Below are positions 1 through 9,101 of a DNA stretch of 43,742 nt, in pieces; the stretch's first letter is position 1; every line of letters begins with the position of its first letter. The notes beneath the pieces are model-generated. The model did not search any database. It was given only the letters and a program-made list of their open reading frames with translations, and was not told the DNA's origin. The DNA lies in assembly GCA_002077045.2 (NCBI GenBank), contig KZ111142.1:1634007-1677748 (forward strand), in the 5' to 3' direction. Made by a program: the position numbers and the translations under genes. The DNA is from Rachicladosporium sp. CCFEE 5018 (lineage: Eukaryota > Ascomycota > Dothideomycetes > Cladosporiales > Cladosporiaceae).

Positions 1-1159
1 CATCGTCTTCAGCATCCTCGTCCTCGTCCTCTTCGCCGTTTTCTAACAGATCGTCATCATCGAGGTCCGCATCTTCGTCTTCCTCCAACGCTTCTTCTTC
101 GGCCTCCTCGGTGAGCTTCCTGATGACATTCTCCTTCTTCAGCGTATCGTTCACTGTCAAGCGCATACGATGACATGTCGACTCTTGCACCCAGCCTTCA
201 TGTTCCTCTTCGCTATGTGCGAACTCGTGGAAGCGCGTAGACTCAGGGCCGGAGTCGTCAGAGTTATGTGACATCCTTCTAGTCATCGTCGCCGGCGTAG
301 CTGGCTCGACATTGATACCTGGCGATTGACTCTTGCGCAGTCTGACTGGCGATGCGTGCGTGACTGTGCTGTCTGAGCCACGGTGAACCTTTTCAACACT
401 GGGTCTCACCAGAGGCATCGGCCGACTCTGTGGTGGAGCAGGACTAGCAGGTCGCTTGGCACCTTCAGTAGCTTTGCCTTCTTGGCTTGCGCGCATGGGA
501 CACGCAAACTTGATCATGCATCTCCGCTTTGGAGGCGATGCGGGCTTTGTCTCCGTTGGTGGTGGGACTGGAGCAACGGGCTTCGGCTGCTCTTTCTTGC
601 CACATGCAAAAGATATGCAGCGCTTACGACCCAACTCCGCCTCGACAACCTTCTCCGGTGGTGCTATTGCAGGCGCCGGCTGTGCTGCAAGTGTGTCGAG
701 GCCGAGGATCTGTGGCTCGCCAGCAGACTTATTCCCACCATGACCAACAATATCCCTGGCTGACGTGGGCGACAATGGTGGGCTGACTGCTGGAGATGGC
801 ATGCTATGTCCGTCGTCGCTCGTGAGTTCGGCGGTAGACGTTGCACTCGGATTGCTCCAGGTAGACACTGTACTCAAGCCGCGACGGGGCAGATGTCTAT
901 GCTCTTCGTCCTCGGTGTGCTCGGTTTCGGAGTGAAGCTGACGTGTAAGTAACGACTCGCGACGGAGCCATGGTGCTGGTAGTGCTTTCGAGTATGGGGA
1001 TGGAACAGGAAGTTTAGTGCTCATTGCTGAAGGCCAGAAATATCCTTGCTGCTTTTCGTCTGGCGGCTCGTCCACGTCTGCAAGCAGCTCTTCACCATGG
1101 TCGAGGCCTGCACCAGAGGCAGGCGGTGGCGACGACCGAACGATGCTGTGTCCGTCCAT
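1..1159 (-). CDS. Unknown acidic, proline/serine-rich protein (3' end cut by window edge)
   Basis: One open frame of 386 codons runs from an ATG at 1159 through the left edge, so the C-terminus is missing. Seen: a Ser/Pro-rich N-terminal half; two short motifs of like pattern, RCISFAC and RCMIKFAC (plus strand about 585-625 and 505-530), each preceded by basic residues; then a Lys/Glu-rich helix-like stretch (KKENVIRKLTEEAEEEA) leading into a run of Asp/Glu at the window edge. The frame stays open upstream of the ATG to a TAA near 1236, and a possible 3' splice site (..CAATCAG) sits about 1219-1225, so an extra 5' exon is possible. I do not recognise the family; the acidic tail and basic patches would fit a nuclear protein, but that is inference. 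Confidence 0.65.
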   Translation of the reverse strand, partial: MDGHSIVRSSPPPASGAGLDHGEELLADVDEPPDEKQQGYFWPSAMSTKLPVPSPYSKALPAPWLRRESLLTRQLHSETEHTEDEEHRHLPRRGLSTVSTWSNPSATSTAELTSDDGHSMPSPAVSPPLSPTSARDIVGHGGNKSAGEPQILGLDTLAAQPAPAIAPPEKVVEAELGRKRCISFACGKKEQPKPVAPVPPPTETKPASPPKRRCMIKFACPMRASQEGKATEGAKRPASPAPPQSRPMPLVRPSVEKVHRGSDSTVTHASPVRLRKSQSPGINVEPATPATMTRRMSHNSDDSGPESTRFHEFAHSEEEHEGWVQESTCHRMRLTVNDTLKKENVIRKLTEEAEEEALEEDEDADLDDDDLLENGEEDEDEDAEDD

Positions 1160-3529
1160 AGTGCTGACGAATGGATTGTTCACTCGTGGGGAAAGTGATG
1201 CTTCGGAAGGTGGCGTTGCAGGTCTGATTGTGTGAAATTATAAGTGTCCTCCAGAATGTGCGCAAGAGCGCAAGGTGCGACCCAGAGGGCCTAGTGGTGC
1301 TATAAGAGGCGACACATGGTGTCGTGAATAGATGCGGCGGTAGGCGCTTGATCGGTGCTGCAATATAGTGTCGCAGTGAAGAGCGCCTTTCGAATATTGT
1401 CAGCCAACTGCGGTCACCGTGCCGCGTGCTGCGCGTCGAGGCGCGAAGAGAAGATCGTAGACATACTAGGCCGTCGTTGGAAATGCGAGAGAAGAACCAA
1501 CTCGAAGAAGGTGGCTATGCCAGAGAGGGTGTGGCAACGCTGACACAGCAGTCTATGAGTGTGAAATTGTCAGGTGCAACGACGACGCTGCCCACCGCTC
1601 GTCCGTGCAAGTGTGAGTTCACCTCCCTCCAGTGAAGTAATGAAGAGAGGAGTTCACCGGCAACCTTGTACTGGAGCCGGTGCCGGTCATCAGTTCACTG
1701 CATTCGAATTGGTGGCACGGCTTCGGCGTGGGGCGAGTGGGCGTGCGAAATTTGGGTGGAAGGGCGCTAGCACTGAAACGTCCGATGCACCGCGGCGCGA
1801 AGGCAGATGACAACAAAGGACTCGAGACACATGCACGCAAGAGAGGTCCGAATCTTTCATCTGGCGCAAGGGGATTGTGCTTGACTGTCTCCTGCAACCA
1901 GGCCGGAAAAGCCCAATGTGTCATGTGTCGACCTTCCTGTCTCCCTCACACCGTAGTGAGGAAACCCGACGTCATGGCTCAGGCTTCGATTTCCAATTGC
2001 AAACCCTGATTTTCGTGTGCATCTGCAACCGCCGTTCCCTCACTACCGCTCTACCACTCCCACAAAGGACGTACCTCAAGCTCCACGGCGACAACACGTG
2101 ATGTCAATGACGCCGCGTTGCAACAGCCGTGGGCATGTCCTCTCCACACGCAGCTTTCGACTTGAAGCGCCGCTACTGCACTTGAGAATTTAATCGCGCA
2201 ATCGCGCGGCCAAGCGGACGGAGACACTATGATAACGAGTAATATTCCATCTGCTACACTGATGAACATGATTCCCTCACCGCACCTCTGTGCTTCTTAG
2301 CAAGCACAGACCGTTACCATGGATCGCAAGAGGGTTTGCTTAACGTCAGTAATGCTGTGAGCCAAGCAGCGCGTTCCGACTGATGGTCCCTTGGTCATCG
2401 AAGACCAGTCCGACGCCGGGACCGCCCGATGCACCACACCCTCAAGTTTCGAGTGGTACAGCATCGGTCCGCAATGCACGAGCAGAGCTTGAGTCTAGCC
2501 CCCGGCAACACGAGTATTCTGCAGTTATCAACCGAAGAGACGCGTCGCGATTCCGCTCTACTGCATAAGCCCTCTTGGACTCCAGCGTGACCTTCTTGTG
2601 GGGGTGGACTGCTGCAGTATGTTCCGCAAACGTCGTCAAAGACATTCAGCTACTATTACACACCCCCACCGCCGACGCCGGCTGAACGCTGCCGTAGGTG
2701 TCATCGCGCCAATGGAGCGCGGGGAAGTGGGATGCTTGTTTCACGACGTTGTGGCATTGCGTGTTTGCGCGTTGCACACTACCTTTTCATGTCTTTGATG
2801 CCCGACCTCAGCCGTGTAGATCCAGCTACGCCAGTCGGTGCTTGCCAGAGTGAGATGATTGAAGCAGCTCACCACGTGACCAGACAGGGTGACAGTGTCA
2901 GCTAGACGATTCAGGCTATATGCACATCTTCATAACATTGAACGAAGATGTTTATGGTGTTGTCAAACGCTGACGCTGAAGTCTGTGGATGTAGCTACAA
3001 CTACAAGGGAGATAACTAGGCGAGGTACATTATGACCATGAATGAGATCGCGGTCTCAGGTCATTTCTTCTAGACAAGTCACACGCTGAATTTATTTCCG
3101 TAAGATTTGTTCACTTCCAGCCCGGGGAAATAAGATGACTCTTTGACCTGAATATTGAATGTCTGACCTTGAAGCCTGCAGCTTTCGAGTGGGCGGATTG
3201 TGGCGATGCATGGCGCCTCAGTCAGCATTTCCATCACGCCATGTGAGGGCAGCCAAGACATAACAGGGCGCTGTACGCATCAGCGAACCAATGAATGCTA
3301 CAGAACCCGCCATTACGACGCGTTAACTCGCTGGTCTTGCAGTCTTTCGAATAGTGCAGCCCTTCGGGACGCGACAATACCGTCGATGTTCTCGAGACAT
3401 CACGGCGGACTCTCGGGAACTTCATCACTGGTAGACGGGCGTCAGGCTCTCCTCAGGTCGGCGTTATCACAATTGTACTGGCGACTTCACGCAGCATGTT
3501 AAAGGGGGCTATACGCCAGATTTCGAGTC
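1160..3529. other. 2.4-kb stretch without a supported gene
   Basis: Only short, composition-driven frames are open here on both strands (longest about 109 codons), with no recognisable domain and no splice pattern that joins them. It should hold the 5' region of the acidic-protein gene and the promoter of the HET gene. A CCAAT box is visible at about 3286-3290, some 240 bp before the HET start. I see no tRNA, terminal repeats or transposase remnants. Confidence 0.4.
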
Positions 3530-5536
3530 ATGACGAGTACAGGTCCACTCCTTCCAAGTCTACCGTATCACCGGACGCCGATCAAGCAAGGCGAAATCAG
3601 ACTCCTCTTGCTTGCACCCGGTACGGGGCAGGAACCATTGACAGGTAGATTCTACGTGGCCTCATTGGAACGCCCCCCGTCTTACCGTGCCATCTCATAC
3701 GCTTGGGGAAATGCTGTGCTCTCTTGCCACTTGAGGTGCAGCGGCAGCACACTCGGAATCACTCAGTCGCTAGATGGCGCACTTCGACGCCTGAGGAGCA
3801 AAGCTGACTGCGTCGCTCTTTGGGCCGACGCAGTGTGCATCAACCAAGCTGATTCGGACGAAAAAGGTCGACAAGTCGCGCTCATGTACAATATATACCT
3901 GAGAGCGCAGTCTGTTGCAATTTGGCTTGGTCCGATGATGCCTGACGACCCTGATGCCTTCTGGATCTTGGAGCTTCTTGAAGAAATGCTACACACGGTT
4001 ACCCAAACGATCAAGTCCAAAGAGACAGCGTTGTACTACTTCTTCGAGTACCAACACAGTGCTGTACGCGGATTTCCGTCGCGGAAATGTCGATGTTGTG
4101 GTCTCGGGCAACAGCAATATTATACAGGCTTCCACAGCATCAAAATAGGAACGACAGCTCTGGCATCACTGCTGGAGAGAGCGTACTTCACCAGACTGTG
4201 GGTTGTACCAGAGATCGTAGCGGGCCTGGAAAGATTGCATATCATCGAGGGTGACACTGGTCACGCGCGATATATCTCAGAGGCCACGGGGGTTCAGGTA
4301 TACTGCGGTTCCCATAAGGTCTCCTATAATGTCCTAATCAGCGCGATCCGGGCCAATGAATGGCTGCCTCTCGAGGCGCTACCTGACATCTGGGAAGGAC
4401 CCATAGCTCGCGTTACCGCACTGGACCAATTCATGCAGAGCTTTCGCCAGACCGGAAATTCCGCAATGCGATTGCTCGACGCCATGATGGCAGCGCGAGA
4501 CATGCTATGCTCTGACGCACGTGACCTCGTGTTCGCCTTTCGCGCCATGACTCGAGTCGAGAACAGCGCTCTTCTACGTGCCGATTACGACGTGCACGTA
4601 GAGATCGTGTGGCTACGCACAGCCGCGTACCTGCTGACCGAAGCGGACGCCACGGGCGGAAGGTCTGCCGCCGAGGTTCTAGCAATTGCAAGCACGCAGA
4701 GGACTGGAATGAGCGATGAAGAGGCAGTGACAAAGCCCTCCTGGGTCACATCATTTGATCGACTCAACTTTGACTCAGAGCTGAAACACGTGGTATACGG
4801 CTTCGATCCTCAGCAAACAAAGGCGGGTGGCGACTCTACTTTTGCTGCTCACCGAGATCCTGCACATCCGCGGGTATTGCATGTGCACGGTCGTATAATC
4901 GACCAGATTGCCACTCAACTCCGGGGCTCATACCATTACCGACCGGCGTATATCACAGACATGGGTTCCTACTGGCAGTTCGTGGAACGTGGCCTCATCC
5001 CACGGTTTGCGGAATATCACAGATTCTTGACTGCGGTCGGACAAAAGGACACTGCTATCTGCTTGCAGTCCAGAGCTTTTCTCCGACATGGCACACCTGA
5101 TAGCGACGGTGAAGGTCAAATCTCCAATGTACCAGATTGGGTCCCACGTTTCCGTGCCATCAATGATGATCTTCCACATCCGTGCCCACTAGAGCCTCTT
5201 ACCGTACTGCACAGTCTCAGCTCGCTCCTCAGAGTTGTCAAACCTACATCTGACTCCGATACGGACGGTGAGACGGAGTTCTGGTATAACGATGACTGGA
5301 TTGATTGTACCCAGATCTTAGCATGCACAGCCCGAGGCCGAGGCTGCTGGGTTCCCAACTTTTCCAAGGTTGGCGATTTCATCTGTGTGCTGCAAGGCGC
5401 ACCTTACCCTTTTGTACTAAGACACTCACATGCTGGCCAATATACCGTGATCGGAGACGCATACGTGCACGGCATTATCGGCGGCGAAGCATGGACGGAC
5501 GACGCCGCCTTTGTTGGAGATATCATGCTCGTATAG
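3530..5536 (+). CDS. HET-domain (heterokaryon incompatibility-type) protein
   Basis: A single uninterrupted frame of 668 aa. The HET domain (PF06985 type) is recognisable near the N-terminus: YRAISYAWG at residues 53-60, LWADAVCINQ at 97-106, and YLRAQSVAIWLG at 123-134, the usual order of the three conserved blocks. A cysteine cluster, CRCC, lies at 187-190. The C-terminal part (GDFICVLQGAPYPFVLR and YVHGIIGGEAW) resembles the tail of HET-6-like proteins. Family knowledge: HET proteins mediate allorecognition cell death after hyphal fusion and are expanded and polymorphic in Pezizomycotina; most have no assigned partner. The gene is intact and convergent with an F-box-like gene. Whether it acts in incompatibility in this species is inference. 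Confidence 0.88.
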   Translation: MTSTGPLLPSLPYHRTPIKQGEIRLLLLAPGTGQEPLTGRFYVASLERPPSYRAISYAWGNAVLSCHLRCSGSTLGITQSLDGALRRLRSKADCVALWADAVCINQADSDEKGRQVALMYNIYLRAQSVAIWLGPMMPDDPDAFWILELLEEMLHTVTQTIKSKETALYYFFEYQHSAVRGFPSRKCRCCGLGQQQYYTGFHSIKIGTTALASLLERAYFTRLWVVPEIVAGLERLHIIEGDTGHARYISEATGVQVYCGSHKVSYNVLISAIRANEWLPLEALPDIWEGPIARVTALDQFMQSFRQTGNSAMRLLDAMMAARDMLCSDARDLVFAFRAMTRVENSALLRADYDVHVEIVWLRTAAYLLTEADATGGRSAAEVLAIASTQRTGMSDEEAVTKPSWVTSFDRLNFDSELKHVVYGFDPQQTKAGGDSTFAAHRDPAHPRVLHVHGRIIDQIATQLRGSYHYRPAYITDMGSYWQFVERGLIPRFAEYHRFLTAVGQKDTAICLQSRAFLRHGTPDSDGEGQISNVPDWVPRFRAINDDLPHPCPLEPLTVLHSLSSLLRVVKPTSDSDTDGETEFWYNDDWIDCTQILACTARGRGCWVPNFSKVGDFICVLQGAPYPFVLRHSHAGQYTVIGDAYVHGIIGGEAWTDDAAFVGDIMLV

Positions 5537-5878
5537 TGGCATTCTGCAAGGGCGCAAGATGCGATGCCGCCTATGTCGGGCAAGGCAGCGAGTCGAGAGA
5601 TCGGTTCCGACATACGCCAAGGGCGGGCATAGTGACTTCCCCCATGTGCGCAGATGTTGGTCGTTGGCAAGGCTGTACCACGAGATCTCAAGGTCAACAC
5701 ACGGATCACGGTAAACGTAAGATGCAATGTGGCCAGGTAAATGCACATGGCACCTGGAGGCGAAGCGAAGCGAAGCTCGAGCTTGACATTCCATTCGAGA
5801 CTTCACAGGCGATGCTCCGCCAACACGGGGTCATTGATACACACCCATATGACTTGAGCCACCCGCGAAGCAGAGACC
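5537..5878. other. Convergent 3' intergenic region
   Basis: This 342-bp gap lies between the stop of the HET gene and the stop of the opposing F-box-like gene and must hold both 3' untranslated regions. Apart from a small repeat and palindrome near its distal end (5761-5784) I see nothing in it. Confidence 0.5.
5761..5784. repeat. Three CGAAG units followed by a 12-bp perfect palindrome
   Basis: CGAAG is repeated three times (5761-5775) and runs into the palindrome AAGCTCGAGCTT (5773-5784). It lies in the convergent 3' region of the HET and F-box-like genes. No function can be assigned. Confidence 0.6.
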
Positions 5879-6907
5879 TCACTCCAACCTTGGTTCCAAC
5901 TGCCGCTCTTCAACATTTTCAACGGTGTGCCGTCGCACGAACTCCGCTAGATCCCTCTTACTGCGACCATACCAAGTAGATTGGCCCAGGGCGTGATACC
6001 CGCGTGGCTCATGATACCAAACCTCGCAGCCGCAATAAGTTAAGAGTACAGGAGTGCTTTGCTGACCGGAATGACACTCACATCGAGGGCTGATCGACTG
6101 GCCTGGCTCGTGGGTAAGCTCCGCCTCGGTTTTTCCAGGTAGTCCCACGTAATGGCATTGCAAGTTGTGAATGCTGATGCTGACAGCGTCTGGGGCCGCA
6201 AGTCGATCGTCTGGCATCTCGTTCAGGCACTCGATCAAAGGTAGCCAAAGCATGCGTGTGATCCGAAGTACCGTCGTTGGTACGCAAGCAGGGGCACACC
6301 ACCGCGAGGGTTCGAGGGTCGACTGATCTAATCGAAGTGTCAAGTCGGTAATGCTGGCTCTGACGTAAAGCGTACAGCTCCTGATCGTGATAGACTCTAA
6401 GGTATGTTGATGCGCCTTAAGAAACCCGACCAACGAATCTGGGCCGCCATCGAAGCACAGCTGTTCTATCTGCAAGACGCGGAGACAAGGCAGTCGAAGC
6501 TGCCCTAGCCGATCACTTAAAGGCGTCAGACTGAACGGAGTACACATCAAGGTCAACTGATCGGCCTTCTGCACGAGTCGCGAGGCGCCTAGGATGAGAC
6601 GAAGCTGCTCTTCGGGCTTGTCTCGATGTCCTCGTCGAGGCAGCAGCGCGGTACCCTCAAGTCGTTCTTGTAGTGGAAACAGCGTGGCTTCTGCAATGAA
6701 ATATGAAGCAGCGCGAAAGGGGGTGAGGGCCGCGATGGGCGTGCGGTCTGTGGAGAGAACAGCTCTGCCGATGAGGCCCAGGAGCTCTACAGGCAGGCTA
6801 GTCAGACCGGTGGAGGCTTGCTGAAGTACCTGCAGAGAGTCTTGTGTAGTGCTTCTCGCACTCATCAGTACAAGTGGTGGCGTAGGCTCGGCCGACATAA
6901 TGGGCAT
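5879..6907 (-). CDS. F-box-like protein, uncharacterised
   Basis: A frame of 342 aa from the first in-frame ATG at 6907; a second ATG at 6898 has an A at -3 and could be used instead. The open frame extends to 7006, but only from a GTG, which is not a plausible start here. An F-box-like stretch is visible near the N-terminus (LTSLPVELLGLIGRAV), followed by Leu-rich segments typical of fungal F-box/LRR proteins, and a Cys/His-containing C-terminal part (CECHSGQQ, TYCGCEVWYHEP). Family knowledge: F-box proteins are substrate receptors of SCF ubiquitin ligases. The F-box match is short, so a plain hypothetical protein remains possible. It converges on the HET gene. Confidence 0.6.
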   Translation of the reverse strand: MPIMSAEPTPPLVLMSARSTTQDSLQVLQQASTGLTSLPVELLGLIGRAVLSTDRTPIAALTPFRAASYFIAEATLFPLQERLEGTALLPRRGHRDKPEEQLRLILGASRLVQKADQLTLMCTPFSLTPLSDRLGQLRLPCLRVLQIEQLCFDGGPDSLVGFLKAHQHTLESITIRSCTLYVRASITDLTLRLDQSTLEPSRWCAPACVPTTVLRITRMLWLPLIECLNEMPDDRLAAPDAVSISIHNLQCHYVGLPGKTEAELTHEPGQSISPRCECHSGQQSTPVLLTYCGCEVWYHEPRGYHALGQSTWYGRSKRDLAEFVRRHTVENVEERQLEPRLE

Positions 6908-7262
6908 TTCGGTGGTCCACCTGCAGCAAGCAATGCCCAATGTCTCCAAAAGCGGCAAGGAATAGTAGAAATGTCGGAGCGGCTGTGAATGGTACAGACT
7001 CAACACACGAAAGAAACGTAGACTTATACTGACTGATGTGACTCTTCATATTGCAAGACTCGTTGGTCGTACATGCCTGTGCGGACAGCCTGTAAATGAG
7101 CGTCAGCAAGATTGCAGCTACAACAAAGTCTATTGCTGTAGTCCAACACGACAGAGAGTGAATTGAGACCATACCTAGTAAATATCAGCATACATGGCAC
7201 AATGTATACATATATACAAGCAACATACATCTCGTCGCCTCGCCGATCACGATCCCTTCCCC
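6908..7262. other. Intergenic region upstream of the F-box-like gene
   Basis: It holds the 5' region of the F-box-like gene and the 3' region of the oxidase gene. An AT-rich tract with ATACATATATACA is present at about 7205-7218. Frames open here give no recognisable protein. Confidence 0.4.
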
Positions 7263-8495
7263 TCAAAGCTTACTGACAAATCCACTCTTATCAATCTTCA
7301 CAAGATACTCCTTCCCAATATCCTTCACCTTCGTCACCCCAGCCAACCCCATACATAGCCTCACCTCATCGCCAAGTAGTCTCAGACAAAGCTCAACCCC
7401 CTCCTGCCCCTTATAAGCCAGCCCCCAAAGCACCGGCCGTCCAATCCAGACAAAATCCGCCCCCAGCGCCAGCGCCTTGAACACATCCGTCCCATGCCTC
7501 ACTCCACCATCGACATGAACCGGGATCTTCCCTGCCACAGCCTCCACAACCTCCGGTAGTGCATCCAGCGTCGCCAGCGCGCCGTTCAGCTGCCTTCCAC
7601 CGTGATTCGAGACGACAATTCCGTGAACGCCGTGTTGCACAGCTAACGCGGCGTCTTCCCCCGTAGCGACGCCTTTGATCCAGACTTGCATTTCCGGCTC
7701 ACACTCCTTCTTCAGCCAGGCGATGTCGCGATCCCAAGAGAGCGTCGGGTTCGCGGCGTGGGAGTGGAAAGTTATGGGTCCCGTCGGGGGAACTCGCCCT
7801 TTGCCATCATGATAGCCAGCTGTGCTCGATGCCCGCTTCGGCGGACTAGGCCGCTTCCCCTCGTCACCTCCCGTGTGACCGGCGACTTCTTGCGCGGCCT
7901 CATCGTCATCAGCGAAATTCGCGATTTTGAAGTGCGGCGGGAGTTTGAACTGGTTTCGGATTTCCATGTTTCTGCGTCCGAGGAAGGGTGTGTCGACTGT
8001 GAGGAAGACGGCTTTGAATCCTGCTTTCTTTGCGCGGGAGATGAGCTTCCGGCTATGCTCTCTCTCTTCGAACAGATACAATTGTAGCACATTCGGCACC
8101 TCGCCACTTTCCTCTGCGACCTCTTCGAGTGTCGTTGTGGCGAAACTGCTCAGCCCCATCGCTACGCCCATCTTCCTGCACGCTCGCGCTGTGGCTTTCT
8201 CCCCGTCGCTGTGGGCTAGGCACTGCATTGCTGTCGGCGCCACGCCGATGGGTATGCTGTTCTTATGGCCGAAAATGTCGACGGAAGGGTCTATGGAGGA
8301 GACATCTCGCAGGACTCGCGGCCGGATGCGGTATTTGGCGTAGGCGGAGAGGTTTTCCTTGAGGGTTGAGCCGGAGTCGGCGCCTTCATTGTAATAGTCG
8401 CGAGTCTGCTTATCCATGCGGGTGTGGGCAATGGCTTCCAGTTCAGCTATGGTGAGGCAGTTGAGGTCGTGAGGGTCGTTAGAGGGAGCGGCCAT
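7263..8495 (-). CDS. FMN-dependent 2-hydroxyacid oxidase/dehydrogenase, peroxisomal (ends SKL)
   Basis: 410 aa, intronless, matching the glycolate oxidase/flavocytochrome b2 TIM-barrel family without a cytochrome b5 domain. Residues that carry flavin and catalysis in spinach glycolate oxidase are all in place: Tyr in RDYYNEGAD (34/35), QLY (138-140), TVDTP (Asp168), LGRR (Arg174), IKGV (Lys274), SNHGGRQ (His298, Arg301), and the phosphate-binding DGGVRHGTDVFKALALGA and GRP. An extra loop of charged and Pro-rich residues (about 195-240) fills the variable loop-4 position. The last three residues are Ser-Lys-Leu, a canonical PTS1, so import into peroxisomes is expected, where the H2O2 made by an oxidase would meet catalase. 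The substrate (glycolate, L-lactate or a longer 2-hydroxyacid) cannot be read from sequence. Confidence 0.93.
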   Translation of the reverse strand: MAAPSNDPHDLNCLTIAELEAIAHTRMDKQTRDYYNEGADSGSTLKENLSAYAKYRIRPRVLRDVSSIDPSVDIFGHKNSIPIGVAPTAMQCLAHSDGEKATARACRKMGVAMGLSSFATTTLEEVAEESGEVPNVLQLYLFEEREHSRKLISRAKKAGFKAVFLTVDTPFLGRRNMEIRNQFKLPPHFKIANFADDDEAAQEVAGHTGGDEGKRPSPPKRASSTAGYHDGKGRVPPTGPITFHSHAANPTLSWDRDIAWLKKECEPEMQVWIKGVATGEDAALAVQHGVHGIVVSNHGGRQLNGALATLDALPEVVEAVAGKIPVHVDGGVRHGTDVFKALALGADFVWIGRPVLWGLAYKGQEGVELCLRLLGDEVRLCMGLAGVTKVKDIGKEYLVKIDKSGFVSKL

Positions 8496-9101
8496 GGTGG
8501 TGGTTGTGGTTTGGTGATCTAGCTAGGGAGGGGGATGATGGGGTATAGATGAGATGGTCATGGGCAAAGAGAGATCGAGGAAAGTACTTTTACCAGATCT
8601 AGATGCTGGGAATAAGCTATGCGATTTCTGCGATTGAGTATTATTCTCTATGACGATCTCTCCTCGGCAGATGTTGCATAGTCCGGAGGCTAGGAGCTGT
8701 CGTGTCGAATACTTCACAATGCTGCTCTGACGTACATGGCATTTGCGGAGACATCGAGACGCGGGGGAGCGGAGGCCAAGACGCGGCAGGAAGGCTTCGA
8801 TCTTGATGTTGATATGCGTGAGCTGAACAAATCCATAATATGATGTGTGGCGAGGGACTTTGCAGATCTACACGTGCTCTCCAACTTGGAGCGGTGGTGT
8901 TTCAATTGCAGCAGTAGGTGAGTGCGGTCGCTTGCAGTAGTGGCTCATCTCAGAGACAATGCAAATGGAGTGGTGAATCGGTCATATTGCGCACTGCCAA
9001 TCTACGCAAAAGGGGGTATCATATCGCACTCATCACTTCTTCCGCTTCTCCAACCACGCCTCCCATCCTTCTTCCACCATCACCTCCCCGGGCCATTCAG
9101 A
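8496..9101. other. Intergenic region
   Basis: 606 bp between the start of the oxidase gene and the stop of the coiled-coil protein gene, both on the minus strand. It should contain the oxidase promoter. Only short frames are open and I see no recognisable element. Confidence 0.4.

Noticed and set aside
5305..5979. 224-codon frame overlapping the end of the HET gene
   Set aside because: Out of frame with the HET C-terminus, Arg/Cys-rich and without any recognisable motif.
6908..7006. N-terminal extension of the F-box-like protein to 7006
   Set aside because: The extended frame begins with GTG; the first ATG is at 6907.
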